From positions 62,001-126,000 of the forward strand of contig JADQWC010000045.1 of assembly GCA_017979445.1 (NCBI GenBank): a stretch of DNA of 64,000 nucleotides, written 5' to 3'. Positions 1-10,490 of this stretch are shown in pieces. Within the stretch, counting starts at the first letter, position 1. Each line of letters begins with the position of its first letter. The position numbers were made by a program, and so were the translations under genes. Source of the stretch: Akebia trifoliata (taxonomy: Eukaryota > Streptophyta > Magnoliopsida > Ranunculales > Lardizabalaceae). The notes beneath the pieces are model-generated. The model was not told the DNA's origin and made no database searches. It saw nothing but the letters and a program-made list of their open reading frames with translations.

Positions 1-1269
1 TATACCATGATCCTGATTGATATATATATTTTGATGTGCATGCCTTGGTCCTGATTTGATGCTATGAATTTTATGTATTTTGATCAATATTTATAGGATT
101 TCCATGCTGTGATGATCTAATCTGACCCATAGGCCCATTTATCTAAAAAAAGCCCTGGGCACACCCTACCCTATTTGGCACACACCACTAGCATGTTTAT
201 TTTATTGCATTGCATGCTTGCATGTCCCTTATAACCAACGTGGCACTAGTGCGTCGCCCGGTTTCTTCGGAGATGCGACATCATTCATGAAAACCACAAC
301 TCCAGTCACGTACCTTAGGGTATATAAAACTGGGACATCAGTACCATTTAATCAGGTGATTCTGAAAGGTATATCGATGCACCTACGCTGGAGCAACCTG
401 AGCCTTTGTCCTATTGTAAGCCGCAAAGTCACATGTCCTGATCGCCAACCCTAGACTCGTACCTATACGGTATATCAAAGTTCACCAACTGCACTTCTTG
501 GTTAAAATCAGTGCCTAAGCGAGATTCTGCCCCAATGTACTACGGTACAAGGGGGATAGATTACATCTATTCTAGATGAGAGGTGACTTAAGAGTGCATT
601 TGCTCAGCATCGTGCGCCACCTCTCAACTAGGGATTAAACTGACTGCTTTTGACTTCAGAGTTTGGGTTGGAGTCTTAGATTATCACCTATACGATATAT
701 CAAACCAAGTCACCACGTATCGTTTGATTGAGTACGCTCGAGAGGTATATAGGTACATTTGGGCAAAGGTGGTCGGATAAATTGCATTGCACGTAGTAAA
801 CCTAGAGTCTAAAAGTCTTCCTATAGGTCACGAACCGAACCGACTATGGTTGTTCACGGGTTGCTCTATTTAATCTAATTAACAGGTAAGTGGGTAGACC
901 GGTCCAGACCGTTCAAACAAAACCCGCAATATCAATCTGACCCAATGTATGAAATGTAAATCAATTGGCCCAATCAACAAATGGATCAAACTGATCATTA
1001 CCAAACTAGTTGGACCAATTAGTTATACTTTCAAAAATTCAGACTATTTTATACCAAAATGATTCGATCTTAGGGTCATTAATTTATTTGATTGAAGGTT
1101 CTATCCCAATCAGGGGTAGACCCGTGACTAACCTTTTTCACCTTCTTGGTCACTATAAACATATAGTGTATTTGGATTTGATATTTTCCACCAAACGTGG
1201 GCTAACTTATATCAAAATTTTAATCATGTGATTAAAAATTAAAACTTTAGAGTCAATGGTTAATCTTAG
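1..1269 (+). other. Untranslated leader of D1
   Basis: No credible gene; the short ORFs here have no coding character. The stretch 500-660 matches the leader of element B at 38819-38965: both contain a block on accumulated tandem-like text around GTGCCTAAG/GTGCTTAAG, a GGGGGAT run, an AAGAGTGC run, and a final GGGATT..GACTG. This shared block identifies the region as the sequence between the primer site and gag. An ORF1 like that of M is not visible here. Confidence 0.6.
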
Positions 1270-1850
1270 TTTACTTCCAATCAGGAAATAATTGCTCCTA
1301 AACGTTCTAAACCACCATCTGTACCACTTTGAGTCTGTGAAAAGAGTCGTCTAGCCAAAGTACCTAGAAGGACTCCCCACTTTGTAGATAACTATCCCTG
1401 AGTTTTCTTTTAATTTCAATCCAGTTTTCGTCAGTCTTTAAATTCAGTTGGTTGTTTCAATTACGTTAGTCTTTCTTTAATTTTCAAGTTTTAGTCGAGT
1501 TTGTCAGTCTATATTTTTTAATTCCAATAAAATATAGAAGCTTTTGATTATCATGCGTGCAATAAGGATGTGAACATAAAATTTGACATGAGGAATGACT
1601 CAAGGCTCACTAATCAAGCCCGATAAATATTGAAATTAAAGAGTACACTCAAAAAGTGCAAATGAGTACTACATTATCCTCAAGGGAACATGAGAGAATA
1701 ATAAATTTACTTGAGAAATTCAATAACATTCCTGCATGGCCTCATGAGGATATATTGATAGATTGCACCAAAATAGATCAAGGCATTAAGTTGAGGGTGA
1801 ACTTCAAAATCAAAGATTATCGGTCAAGAATGATGTAGTTGAAACCATTA
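1270..1850 (+). pseudogene. Gag-start / pre-RT fusion remnant of D1
   Basis: Nucleotides 1279-1370 align with the first codons of M's gag (the stretch encoding IIAPKLKRPPP in M), then jump to the serine-rich linker that precedes RT in M. A 60-codon ORF at 1656-1838 contains LLEKFNNIPAWPHEDI, the counterpart of M's LLRKFKDVFAWSYEDM just before RT. Sequence after about 1850 no longer matches RT and soon meets the integrase tail/3' UTR, so gag, protease, RT, RNase H and most of integrase are deleted. The fusion cannot encode a working enzyme. The same layout is seen in D2 at 53590-54760, though the breakpoints differ by eye. Confidence 0.65.
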
Positions 1851-2254
1851 ATAAAGGTACTAAGATCCGTAAGAAGGGATTCATCATGTTTTTCAATCAA
1901 GAGAAAAGAGTTCTTATTCATAAAGAATAAAAGATTTTCTTGAAGTTCTGGAAAAGTTGAATAGTTAAATACAAAGGACTCAATCATACTCAATTTCATA
2001 GAAGAAGACTTTACTCAACAGAATAATCAAGACATCGAGTTTCCTAAAACCTTGACCAAATCAATTAGTATTTCACCAAAGGAGGTCTTTTTTGGTTGAA
2101 CCATTTTCCTGTCTTATCAAGAAAATGATAACTTTCTTTAACCCCTCACAGCCTCTAAAAAATCAATAGTCTTTTCTTTCTAAATCACACCAACCAACCT
2201 TGGGAGGAAAATCTTAGTATGAACTACGTTTTGACCTGATCTCAAAAGAGAAAA

Positions 2255-2305
2255 GAAATATTTGGGGTACGTAGGCAACTTAAGAAGTTACTTTAGGCTC
2301 GGTCA
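2255..2305 (+). other. Conserved non-coding block after integrase (D1 copy)
   Basis: Contains GGGGTACGTAGGCAAC followed by a TTAAGAAGTTACTT run. The same block occurs in D2 (about 55099-55130) and, inverted, in M (about 45815-45850), always just after the end of pol. It is better conserved between copies than its flanks, although it is not in an open frame. Role unknown; candidates are a processing, packaging or 3'-end signal. Confidence 0.6.
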
Positions 2306-2384
2306 CGCAAAACAAATGTATTCTCTTAAGAAAAGTATCATCCAAAAAGAAAATCCCTTATTAAAAAGTTCAAAAAAAGTAATG

Positions 2385-2605
2385 CCAAACTAAGAGCATT
2401 AAAAGAAAGAGTCAAGATAATTGACAGAAAAGAAAATAATGCCAAACTAGGGGCATTAAATAAAAGAGTCAAAATAATTTACAAAAAAGAATGCCAAACT
2501 AGGGGCATTAGAAAAAAAGAGAATATCATACTAAGGGCATTTTGGGAAAGTCGAGCCTTATTTAGAAAAAAAGAGAATATCATACTAGGGGCATTTTGGG
2601 AAAGT
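2385..2605 (+). repeat. Polypurine-tract-like GGGGCATT hairpin repeats
   Basis: Five imperfect copies of a motif ending CTAGGGGCATT or CTAAGGGCATT lie about 50-65 bp apart. The best copies read AATGCC-AAACTAGG-GGCATT, a perfect 6-bp stem. The 3' half resembles the element's own polypurine tract (AAAGAGGGGCAT) at 5104-5115. Copies of the motif are also present in D2 (55255-56105) and M (44910-45040, inverted). Confidence 0.55.
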
Positions 2606-2744
2606 TGAGCCTTATACCTTTTCTTTCTAAATCATGTCCTAAGCCCACCTATTAAATCATCCTAAATGCTAATTGACTCGGTTAAGGTGCAGGGAACCTA
2701 GAAGTTGTCAAGTTGAATATTCAAGATCATCAAGAAAAAAAGAG

Positions 2745-3065
2745 AAAATCGTTAGGTTGAAAACCTAAAAGGTGACCTAGACAAAAATTAGGATACACAA
2801 AAGAGAAAAAATCCTATTGAGAAGAAAAATTTAAAAGAAAGTTGTCGAGTTGGTTATTCAAGATCATCGAGAGAAAAGAGAAGTCCGCTAAGTCGAAAAT
2901 CTGAAAGGGTGACTTACGCAAAAGTTAGGGCATAACCATTAAAAAAAGAAGGCGTGCTAGGTTGAAAACCTAAAAGACGACCTAGGCAAAAATCAAGACA
3001 TTATCAGAAAAAGAAAAACAAAGTCCGCTAGATTGAAAACCTGAAAAGGTGATCTAGGCAAAAAT
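2745..3065 (+). repeat. Tandem stem-loop repeats, about 33-nt hairpins (D1 set)
   Basis: Four hairpin units at about 2751-2782, 2887-2919, 2956-2987 and 3027-3059, spaced 35-135 bp. The consensus is an outer stem GCTAGRTTG..YGAYCTAGGC around an inner AAAACCT-GAAA-AGG hairpin. Units differ at paired positions: CTAGGT pairs with ACCTAG, CTAGAT with ATCTAG, CTAAGT with ACTTA. Homologous units occur in D2 (55435-55641) and M (45367-45513). No protein frame runs through them. Confidence 0.65.
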
Positions 3066-3719
3066 TAAGAAATCATCAAATAAGGAGAAAGGTTTCATCA
3101 AGAAGAAAAATTCAGAAGCAAGTCATAACATTTGAGAGCTCAGATCCGATAAAGACAATACTGAATCCAACAAAACTCGAAAGTCATCTTGAGCATATCA
3201 GATCTTTAAGAGTGTTTACTTGTCCAAGTATTCACTAAAGAAAAGTGTAGAACCATCGACTATTTTGAAGAGAAAGATCTTCTATTCCAATAATTATCAA
3301 GATTTTAAGTCTAGCTTAAGTATTTTTCAAAGAAAATTAAAAAAAAAATTATCAAATTCTTTATTGCACATATGATAATCTTAAGAGTTTTGAAATTTTA
3401 AAGGAATGCCGATTCTTCTGTCTGTCATATATCATAGTCCATAGTTGGTCGTGCAATCTATTCCATCAATTTCGCAGTCAAGTTCCAGTTAAAGCCAACC
3501 TAGAAACTAGGGGTATTTTTGAAATTCATTGTGATTCCAAAATTCTGTTCTTAATCACATGATAAAAAGGAAAATCTTACAAAAGCTTAAAAGTCCGACG
3601 AAGCCCAATGATAATCCAGATGCATGGTAAGTCAATAAAGGCCCAAATCTTTCAAACTTTGAGCTCGATAATACCGAATCTTTAACTAATTCAACCCCGA
3701 GAAGCGTGGCCTTGATAAG

Positions 3720-4620
3720 TTCGAGTCTAAGAAACAAGACTCCAACTTTTTTGAATCATAAATGAATCAAAGAGATTGTTTAAGTTCCTGTAAACTTTAG
3801 CCAGAGTTCGAGAAATGAGACTCCAACTTTATTTGAATCATAGAATAAATTAACGGGATTATTTAAGTTCCTGTAAACCTCAAACAGAGTCTGAGAAACG
3901 AGACTCCAACTTTATTTGAATAATAGAATGAATTAACAATATTGTTACGAGACTCCAACTTTGTTTGAATCATAGAATAAATTAACGGGATTGTTTAAGT
4001 TCCTATAAACCTTAGCTAGAATCCGAGAAACAAGACTCTAGCTTTGTTTGAATCATATAATGAACTAACAGGATTGTTTAAGTTCCTATAAACCTTAGCC
4101 AGAGTCTGAGAAACGAGACTCCGACTTTTTGAATCATAGAATGAATTAACAGGATTTTTTAAGTTCCTATAAACCTTAGCTAGAGTCTGAGAAACGAGAC
4201 TCCGACTTTGTTTGAATCATATAATGAACTAACAGGATTATTTAAGTTCCTATAAATCTTAACCAGAGTCTGAGAAACGAGACTCCTGCTTTTTTTGAAT
4301 CATAGAATGAATTAACGGGATTGTTTAAGTTCCTCTAAACCTCAGTCAGAGTCCGAGAAATAAAACTAGATTTGTTTGAATCATAGAATGAATGAACATG
4401 ATTGTTTAAGTTCCTGTATACCTTAGCCAGAGTCTAAGAAACGAGACTCCAGCTTTGTTTGAATCATAGAATGAATTAACGGGATTGTTTAAGTTCTTGT
4501 AAACCTTAGTTCAAGTCTGAGAAAAGAAACTCCAACTTGAATAGGATTTTTTAAGTTCCTACAAACCTTAGTCTTAGAAACGTAGTTCCAATAAGCTCGA
4601 GTCTGATAAAAAAGACTCAA
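3720..4620 (+). repeat. Tandem array, about 83-bp unit, roughly 11 copies
   Basis: Each unit holds AGACTCCAACTTTGTTTGAA, then an ATAGAATGAATTAAC stretch, a GATTGTTTAAGTTCCT stretch and a closing GAGTCTGAGAAACG. One unit near 3905-3953 is truncated to about 49 bp. The junction of successive units forms a stem-loop GAGTCT-GAGAAACG-AGACTC (6-bp stem). The array lies in the 3' UTR, the place where D2 and M carry different arrays. Nucleotides 4621-5100, between the array and the polypurine tract, hold no gene and match the equivalent region of D2. Confidence 0.85.
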
Positions 4621-5101
4621 ATTTTTTCGAACTCTAAAAAAAAATTTCGATAGGATTTAATGGAGTTTCTACATCACCTATCTCGTTTTTCAAACTAACC
4701 ATAGTTCAATATTGTGTGATTATCTTCATTGCGTATGTACATTTTGAATCATCATCGTCAACGAGAGAAGATCTCTAGTACCTGATATTTGTGGTTATCG
4801 ATGAGAGTTTATTCTCAATGATTCGAAAGAGTACTCAGTAGGCATCACCCATTGCACACATGTGCACTTTTGATTAGTTAGGGAGAATTTTTCAAAATTC
4901 AAGGATCTGACATCGTCAGTGAGAGTTCAGGCTCAAAGACCTAAGATATTTTTAATTCGGAGAGAGTTTTACCCTCAAGGATCCGAATGACCCGACGAAT
5001 TGCTAAATCAGGTTGCAAAATGAACTGTCACAAGCTTTGGCATTTGGATATCGCACTATCTACTAAAGTAGATTTATTATCTAGTTTGCTTCAACTCTCT
5101 A

Positions 5102-5116
5102 CCAAAGAGGGGCATT
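5102..5116 (+). promoter_or_regulatory. Polypurine tract of D1
   Basis: CCAAAGAGGGGCATT directly abuts the LTR start TGTAAACACC. The same tract precedes the 3' LTRs of D2 (58699-58711) and M (43566-43583, inverted), as expected for plus-strand primer sites. Confidence 0.85.
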
Positions 5117-6601
5117 TGTAAACACCCCATTTTCGCACTCGCCTGATTAATCAACTTGTCAACCCGATTACGACGGTTCCTAATGATGGATGAATATTCT
5201 AATATTTTTATTTCTTACTAGATATGTTTCAGAAATTCGGATAAAGTATCTCAAACAAATAAAACTTTAGAAATCATGCTACGCTAGGAAAATATGACCC
5301 AAAAACATAAATATCATCATTCTTAAGATAAAAAGAAGCTTTATGAGAAAAATCACTAAAAATGACTAACTTACCAAAATACCCTGAACGTCAAAACATC
5401 CCTAGAGCCTTTATTATGCTTAGGAAAAATCTTTCGAACACATAAAATAACAAACTAAAATCAAATAAACTATTGTGCCAATTTTTACAAAATTCGATAA
5501 AATTATGAAAATATCCCTTGTAAGGTCCACGACCATTTCACACCAAAAACCCATAAATGACACAAACCAATACTCCTATTGATTTTTTTTATGAAAAACT
5601 GACTTTAAAACATCTCAAAACATCGAAAAACGACCTCGAAATGCAAAAATCCTCTTTGAGAGTAAAACGGTAATATTTCAACCCTAATAATTTAAAATTT
5701 TAAAATTAATAATTAAAACATTAATGAACGTAAAGTGAAATCTTAATAAATTAAATTAAATTTTTTAAAAAATAAAACCAATTAATTAAGCCAATGGGCC
5801 AAATTTTAACTAGTAGCCCATTTAAGTAGGAGCCTACCTGACATTTATTAAAAGACCCCTCCATTTGGGAGCCCAAATAATTAAAGATATAATTAAGGGG
5901 GTTCTCTAAAAAATTTAAAAATTAAAACCTAATTCACCTTATCTAAAAGAAACTTAGTCAAACTAAAAGACTTCCAAAAAAAATTTATAAATAGGAACCT
6001 CCACAACCCAATCTCGCAGGTTAAGAGAAATCCTAGGAAACAGAGGTCAGACACATTTCCCAACCTTCCCAAAACCCTAAATTTGAAGTACCAACTCCCT
6101 ATCTAACATCCAATCCCAATTTTTGCTCAAAAAACACCCAGAAATCCTCTAAAAATATCTAAAAACTCTCCAAAAAATACCTAAAAAATCAGAAAATACT
6201 CAGATCTAAGAGGAGAATACCTCATCTTGAAGATTAGAAGTGGATTCAATGACAAATAAAAAGTAAGAAAACTCACACAAAAACGTGCTCCGCCAACTCT
6301 GAGGGAACCAGTTGTCCCAATCAACCAGGTAATTTTTTTATTTACTTATTTATTTTTATGTCTATTTAGTAATGTAATTTTTTTGGGAAAAACTAGAGAT
6401 CGGCATTTATCGAGCGGGGTTGGTGCTTAACACCTTCCAACCCCGTAACGTGATCCCCGGACCTGTTCTTTTTTGTAGATCAATGGTTTTATCTATTTAT
6501 AGTCAATATTCGGTTCCTAGACGATAATAACTAGATGGCAACTCCCAAATCCCAAACCCAAAAAAAACAGATCCGCAACCCGCGGATCGATGGCGCTGTC
6601 A
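5117..6601 (+). repeat. 3' LTR of D1 (about 1,485 bp)
   Basis: Begins TGTAAACACCCC and ends GGCGCTGTCA, fitting TG...CA ends. It is homologous from end to end with the LTRs of D2 and M (about 1,738 bp) but about 250 bp shorter and more diverged. A TATA box (TATAAATAGG, 5986-5995) marks the promoter. The conserved stretch GTTGGTGCTTAACACCTTCC at about 6420 is also found in the other LTRs and, weakly, in element B. The following TGTCT (6602-6606) would be its target duplication, but the partner copy is outside the window. Confidence 0.85.
5986..5995 (+). promoter_or_regulatory. TATA box of the D1 LTR
   Basis: TATAAATAGG at the position where D2 (59840-59848) and M (61425-61433, inverted) carry TATAAATAG. 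It lies about two fifths of the way from the LTR's 3' end, as expected for a U3/R boundary. Confidence 0.6.
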
Positions 6602-6672
6602 TGTCTATAAATATCCTATTGGGATTTTTGTCATATCCATCCAAGAATTTTCAATAAAATCAGATTTGTACA

Positions 6673-6684
6673 TGGTATCAGAGC
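6673..6684 (+). promoter_or_regulatory. Primer-binding site, initiator tRNA-Met type
   Basis: TGGTATCAGAGC directly follows the LTR end; it is complementary to the 3' end of plant initiator tRNA-Met. The second unit has TGGTACCAGAGC at 7469-7480, one mismatch. Confidence 0.85.
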
Positions 6685-7209
6685 TCAAGCTCCGCTGAGT
6701 ATATCAATCTTGGTGCACCGTTATTTGGCGATGGCGCTATCGCCATCATCAAACCTTAATCATTTTGTTTAAGTTGTTAGTATTTTGTTTTAAATAAAAA
6801 TACCATCTTTATTATATTCTGGACCTAGATATCTTTTATTTTCTCATTTTTTTTATTATTTTCAATATCTCTATAAATCTCCCAATTTCACATATTAATA
6901 TTACACGAACTCATTTTTTTTCCTATCTAAAATCTTTCTAACGGGAGTTCTTTCATTTAAATGGCACAATCCTACATTTTATGCTTTTGGGAAAGATCAT
7001 GACATATCTGGTTTAATAAGCCATCAGGTTCGACAGACTCAAAAAGTACAAAACGCGATAGTGATGGATTTCATAGACAGACGGTGACTACCAGCAAGCA
7101 TGATGGCACTTCGATGATTAATGAACATATCCATTAATGAGATCAAACAATTATTCAATAAAACCAATTGCATATTCATTTTTCAAAGGATCATGCAATT
7201 GCAAGAGGA

Positions 7210-7468
7210 TGTTAGAGAATAAGATGGACTATATTAAGATGCATGGGATACACTATATCATTGTTAGTGTATTTCATCACAAATGGAAGGTTGTGATGAA
7301 GGATATTCTAGAATATGTATTGATATTCAGATTATATCAATTGGGATATTCTAGAATATTTATATTTGGTAGTTTTCATATATCTTGGTTCATGTAATGT
7401 CTATAAATATCCTATTAGGATTTTTATAATATTCATCCAAGAATTCTCAATAAAATCAGATTTCTACA
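7210..7468 (+). repeat. TRIM LTR, middle copy
   Basis: TG...CA ends, 259 bp, with TATAAATATCC near 7401 as a likely TATA box. It serves as 3' LTR of the left unit and 5' LTR of the right unit. Confidence 0.8.
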
Positions 7469-8026
7469 TGGTACCAGAGCTAAAGCTCCACTGAGCAAAT
7501 CGATCTTGGTGCACCATTCTTTAGCAATGGCGTCATCGCCATCGCCAAACCTTAATCATGTTATTTACATTATTAGTATTTTTTAAAATAAAAATACCAT
7601 CCTTCTCTATGTTCCGAACGAAGATATCTTTTATTTTCTTCTTTGCTATTATTTTAGGTTTTTTTTTTCAATAAAAATCACAACTTCTTCAATATCTCTA
7701 CAAATCTCCCAATTTCACATATTCATATTACACAATCTTATTTTTTTTCCTATCTAAAATCTCTCCAATGAGAGTTCTTTCATTTAAATGGTACAATCCT
7801 ACATTTTAAGTTTCTGGGAGAGATCATGATAGATCTGGTGTAATAAGCCACCGGCTCTGAAAGACTCAAAAAGAGCGGGATGCGACAGTAATGGACTTCA
7901 TAGACAGACGGTGACCACCAGCAAGCATGATTGACAGTTCAATGATCCATAAACATATCCATTAATGAGATCAAGAAATTATTTAACAAAACCAATTGCA
8001 TGTTCCTTTTTCCAATTGCAAGAGGA

Positions 8027-8284
8027 TGTTGGAGAATAAGATGCACTGTATTAAGATGCATGGGATACGCTGTATCATTGCTAGTATATCTCATCACAAA
8101 TGGAAGGTTGTGATGAAGGATATTAAAGATTATATATTGATATTTAAAATATATCAATTGAGATATTCTAGAATATTTATATTAGGTAGTTTTCATATAT
8201 CTTGGTTGATGTAATGTTTATAAATATCTTATTGGGGATTTTGTAATATTGATCCAAGAATTTCAATAAAATCATATTTCTACA
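8027..8284 (+). repeat. TRIM LTR, right copy
   Basis: 258 bp, starts TGTTGGAGAATAAG and ends TTTCTACA. No primer site follows, so it is the terminal 3' LTR. Similar throughout to 7210-7468, with scattered substitutions. Confidence 0.8.
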
Positions 8285-9877
8285 AGCATAAATTCCAAAG
8301 ATTTTTTTCATGACTTTCTACTTGGTTTTATCATCATCAAAAGACACCTTCAACACTAGTTTCTGTAACCACAAAAACCCAAAGATCTAAAATGAACCAA
8401 TAGAACTTCAATTTAGACCATATAAATTCTCTTTTCAAAAATTCCACAAACTCAAGTCTTCCATCGTTTATCTCCTATCCCATCTACTAAAGAGAAATTG
8501 ATGAACAAGTGAAGAAGAATCTACACATTAAGAATGTGATTTAGCTTTGGAGACCAGATGTCATTAGTAAATAATCAAGTAAAAAAACCAAAACAATTAA
8601 TAAAGAATTAGATGTGAGTAACAACACATCTAGCTCAAAACACTTCCACATAAATTTATTTTACTTAAATAGCTATTTCAGTAATTTCACCTTTTCAGTG
8701 TATGTGCCATGTGATTCTCCACCCGATGTAGCATGATCTTCTATAGCTAACGTGGCATAACTAGGGACCATAGATGGCATGGCGTGACCATGGGCCCATC
8801 CAGAGCTAATATCTTTAATAGAATGCAATATAGTCTAATTAACAAACAAAACAAATTAAGGAATCAATAAAAAATATTGCACAAACATGATTATTCATGT
8901 TTGAACTACTGTAAACAACATAAAAGAGAACTTTAGGACTTTTCTAGCTTCAACCCTCCATCAACATGACTATTAGGATTTGAGGAAAAACTAAGATTTC
9001 CTCGAGATTAGTTCCATTAATCTTCTATGGATAAAAACACTTTTTTCTTAATGATTCATTTTTTTTTTGCGAATTCCTACCATCCCAACAACCATGTTGA
9101 TGGACAACATCAACTCGTTGGAGAGGCCACATCGAAGGGAATTTGGTGGAATCAGGCTTTGGACATCAATGATGACAAAAAAAGCTCAAGTGGGTCCAAA
9201 ACAACTACATAATCTACAACTATTACACCAATCATAAGCGCTTCCCTAAAGGGCTTCCTCTTGAATGCTCTCTCACGTCTTAATTAGGGGAAACAAATAG
9301 ATAAATATTTTCAGTTGCTCAGATTATAATATCCTCCTCAACTTGAATTATATGTAAACAAAGTGATATCAAAGTATGTAATATTTTCTTATAATAATGT
9401 TTGATCTCCCAGCATATCAACTTCTTTAATTATCCATCATAATGACCGGAGTTGGAGATACTTTATAATTCTAGTTTGAATTCCCATAGACAACCAAATA
9501 TTGGTGTTGTAATTCGCACTCACTTTCAACTTTCAGAAATAATTAAACTTGAGAGAGTTGAAATTCAAAAATCCAACTCTCATGCCAAGTACCATTTCTT
9601 TCCATTATGTCATCATCATCATCATAAATTGGGATTTTCATTCTTCGGGAATTTGTCATTCTTATCGTGATCAATTTTCTCACCAATCTGAATATCTTCC
9701 AGTGATGCCTTCAACCATTTTTCAACCTTATCGAAGTTTGTGTCACCTATCATTGTGAAAATAACTTCCAATATGTTGATCATTACCATATGCTTCTATC
9801 ACTACCAGAGTATTGACTGCAAATGGCATTGAAAACTCATGAGTCTATTTTTTAGATGGAATTCTTGTATTCACTGT
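8285..9877 (-). pseudogene. Gene X copy 1 (HMA-domain protein), broken: exons 3, 2 and most of 1
   Basis: Paralogue of 26319-27757. Exon 3 starts at 8362 after an AG acceptor and encodes KLVLKVSFDDDKTK, a stop (TAG where copy 2 has CAG) and KVMKK; the TRIM element sits at its end, so the rest of the HMA domain (exon 4) is lost or lies left of D1. Exon 2 (8691-8834, 144 bp) is open, with the same AG and GT borders as copy 2. Exon 1 runs from about 9100 to 9877 and continues at 22278-22306; it has a stop (SKK*THEF), a frameshift and an extra block of about 520 bp (9131-9650). Element A is inserted inside its coding sequence. Clearly non-functional. Confidence 0.7.
9131..9650. other. About 520-bp insertion in exon 1 of gene X copy 1
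   Basis: Copy 2 runs directly from the GTTGGAGAGGC stretch (about 27483) into AAGAATTTGTCATTCTT, whereas copy 1 has about 520 bp between the same anchors. The block shows no clear terminal inverted repeats, no target duplication and no protein frame. It could be an insertion in copy 1 or a deletion in copy 2; since it interrupts an otherwise open exon, insertion is more likely. Confidence 0.5.
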
Positions 9878-10462
9878 TGTAGAGGGAAATAATCGTATCA
9901 ATATAAGTCGTACATGTGTCCAAACCGATTAAGTGGTACCAGGCGCAGGTCAGAATATGGATGTTGCCCTTCAAGTAGGGTAAGTCAAAGCAGAGATTTC
10001 CTAAGCCAAGTTGGAAGGGCATCACAGCATTAAGTGAAACCAGGCTAACCGAGCAGGGCCGACCTGGTCATAGAATGACCATAAGCTTAATATGCACATG
10101 TCAATCCCAAAGATCTCACAGGAGATCTCTACATTATAGTACGATCAATCCAAAAGATCCTCATTTGGTAAAAAAACTTTGTAGAGTCAAGGGATATCCC
10201 AGGATTGCCGCCTGAAAAGGGGAAAATCCTGATTCACAGTCAAGAACTATAAGGAGCATAGTAAGCACTATTGAAGGAGATCTTTTGGTGGGGGGATGAT
10301 CAAAAGTCTAATCAATTTTCTTAGATTATTCTTTTACTTATCTAATTTGAGCATTAGAGTGATTTTGACAGTTACCACGTTACTACGAAGGAAGTGCTCG
10401 GAGCGACTTTGGATCAATGAGGCAGAGTCCATTAGAGTCGTCCATCGAATTTTGACCTCACA
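9878..10462 (+). repeat. 5' LTR of A (585 bp)
   Basis: Starts TGTAGAGGGAAATAAT and ends CCTCACA. Matches 21705-22277 along its length with many substitutions, so the insertion is old. The sequence after it (AAACTGGCAAATTAA) does not match a tRNA 3' end that I recognise, so the primer site is unassigned. Confidence 0.85.
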
Positions 10463-10490
10463 AAACTGGCAAATTAATTTTAGTTGAAAA

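Larger units (their letters stand above)
1..6601 (+). mobile_element. Non-autonomous Tat/Ogre-type LTR retrotransposon D1 (5' end outside window)
   Basis: Reads rightward: leader (1-1269), a stub of gag fused to pre-RT sequence (1270-1850), a long 3' untranslated region with several repeat arrays (2250-5100), a polypurine tract and a 3' LTR (5117-6601). The same blocks in the same order occur in D2 (53280-60448) and, with complete coding genes between them, in M on the other strand. Protease, RT core, RNase H and the integrase catalytic core are absent, so it could only have moved with enzymes supplied by a relative. Its LTR end falls inside a TRIM LTR at 6602, which dates it as younger than the TRIM. 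The 5' LTR must lie left of the window. Family placement comes from homology to M and B, which have the tRNA-Arg primer site and dual RNase H. Confidence 0.8.
6602..8284 (+). mobile_element. TRIM-like LTR element in three-LTR tandem form, first LTR truncated by D1
   Basis: Layout is LTR(partial, 6602-6672)-internal(6673-7209)-LTR(7210-7468)-internal(7469-8026)-LTR(8027-8284). LTRs are about 258 bp, begin TGTTAGAGAATAAG or TGTTGGAGAATAAG and end TTTCTACA. After the first two LTRs comes a tRNA-iMet primer site (TGGTATCAGAGC or TGGTACCAGAGC); a purine stretch GCAAGAGGA precedes the next LTR. The two internal regions (about 540-560 bp) are clearly copies of each other and carry no gag or pol frame. 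Size and lack of genes fit a terminal-repeat retrotransposon in miniature. The right end lies at the end of exon 3 of gene X copy 1. Confidence 0.8.

Noticed and set aside
1010..1231. 73-residue plus-strand ORF in the D1 leader
   Set aside because: No domain, AT-rich composition, and it lies in the untranslated leader shared with B.
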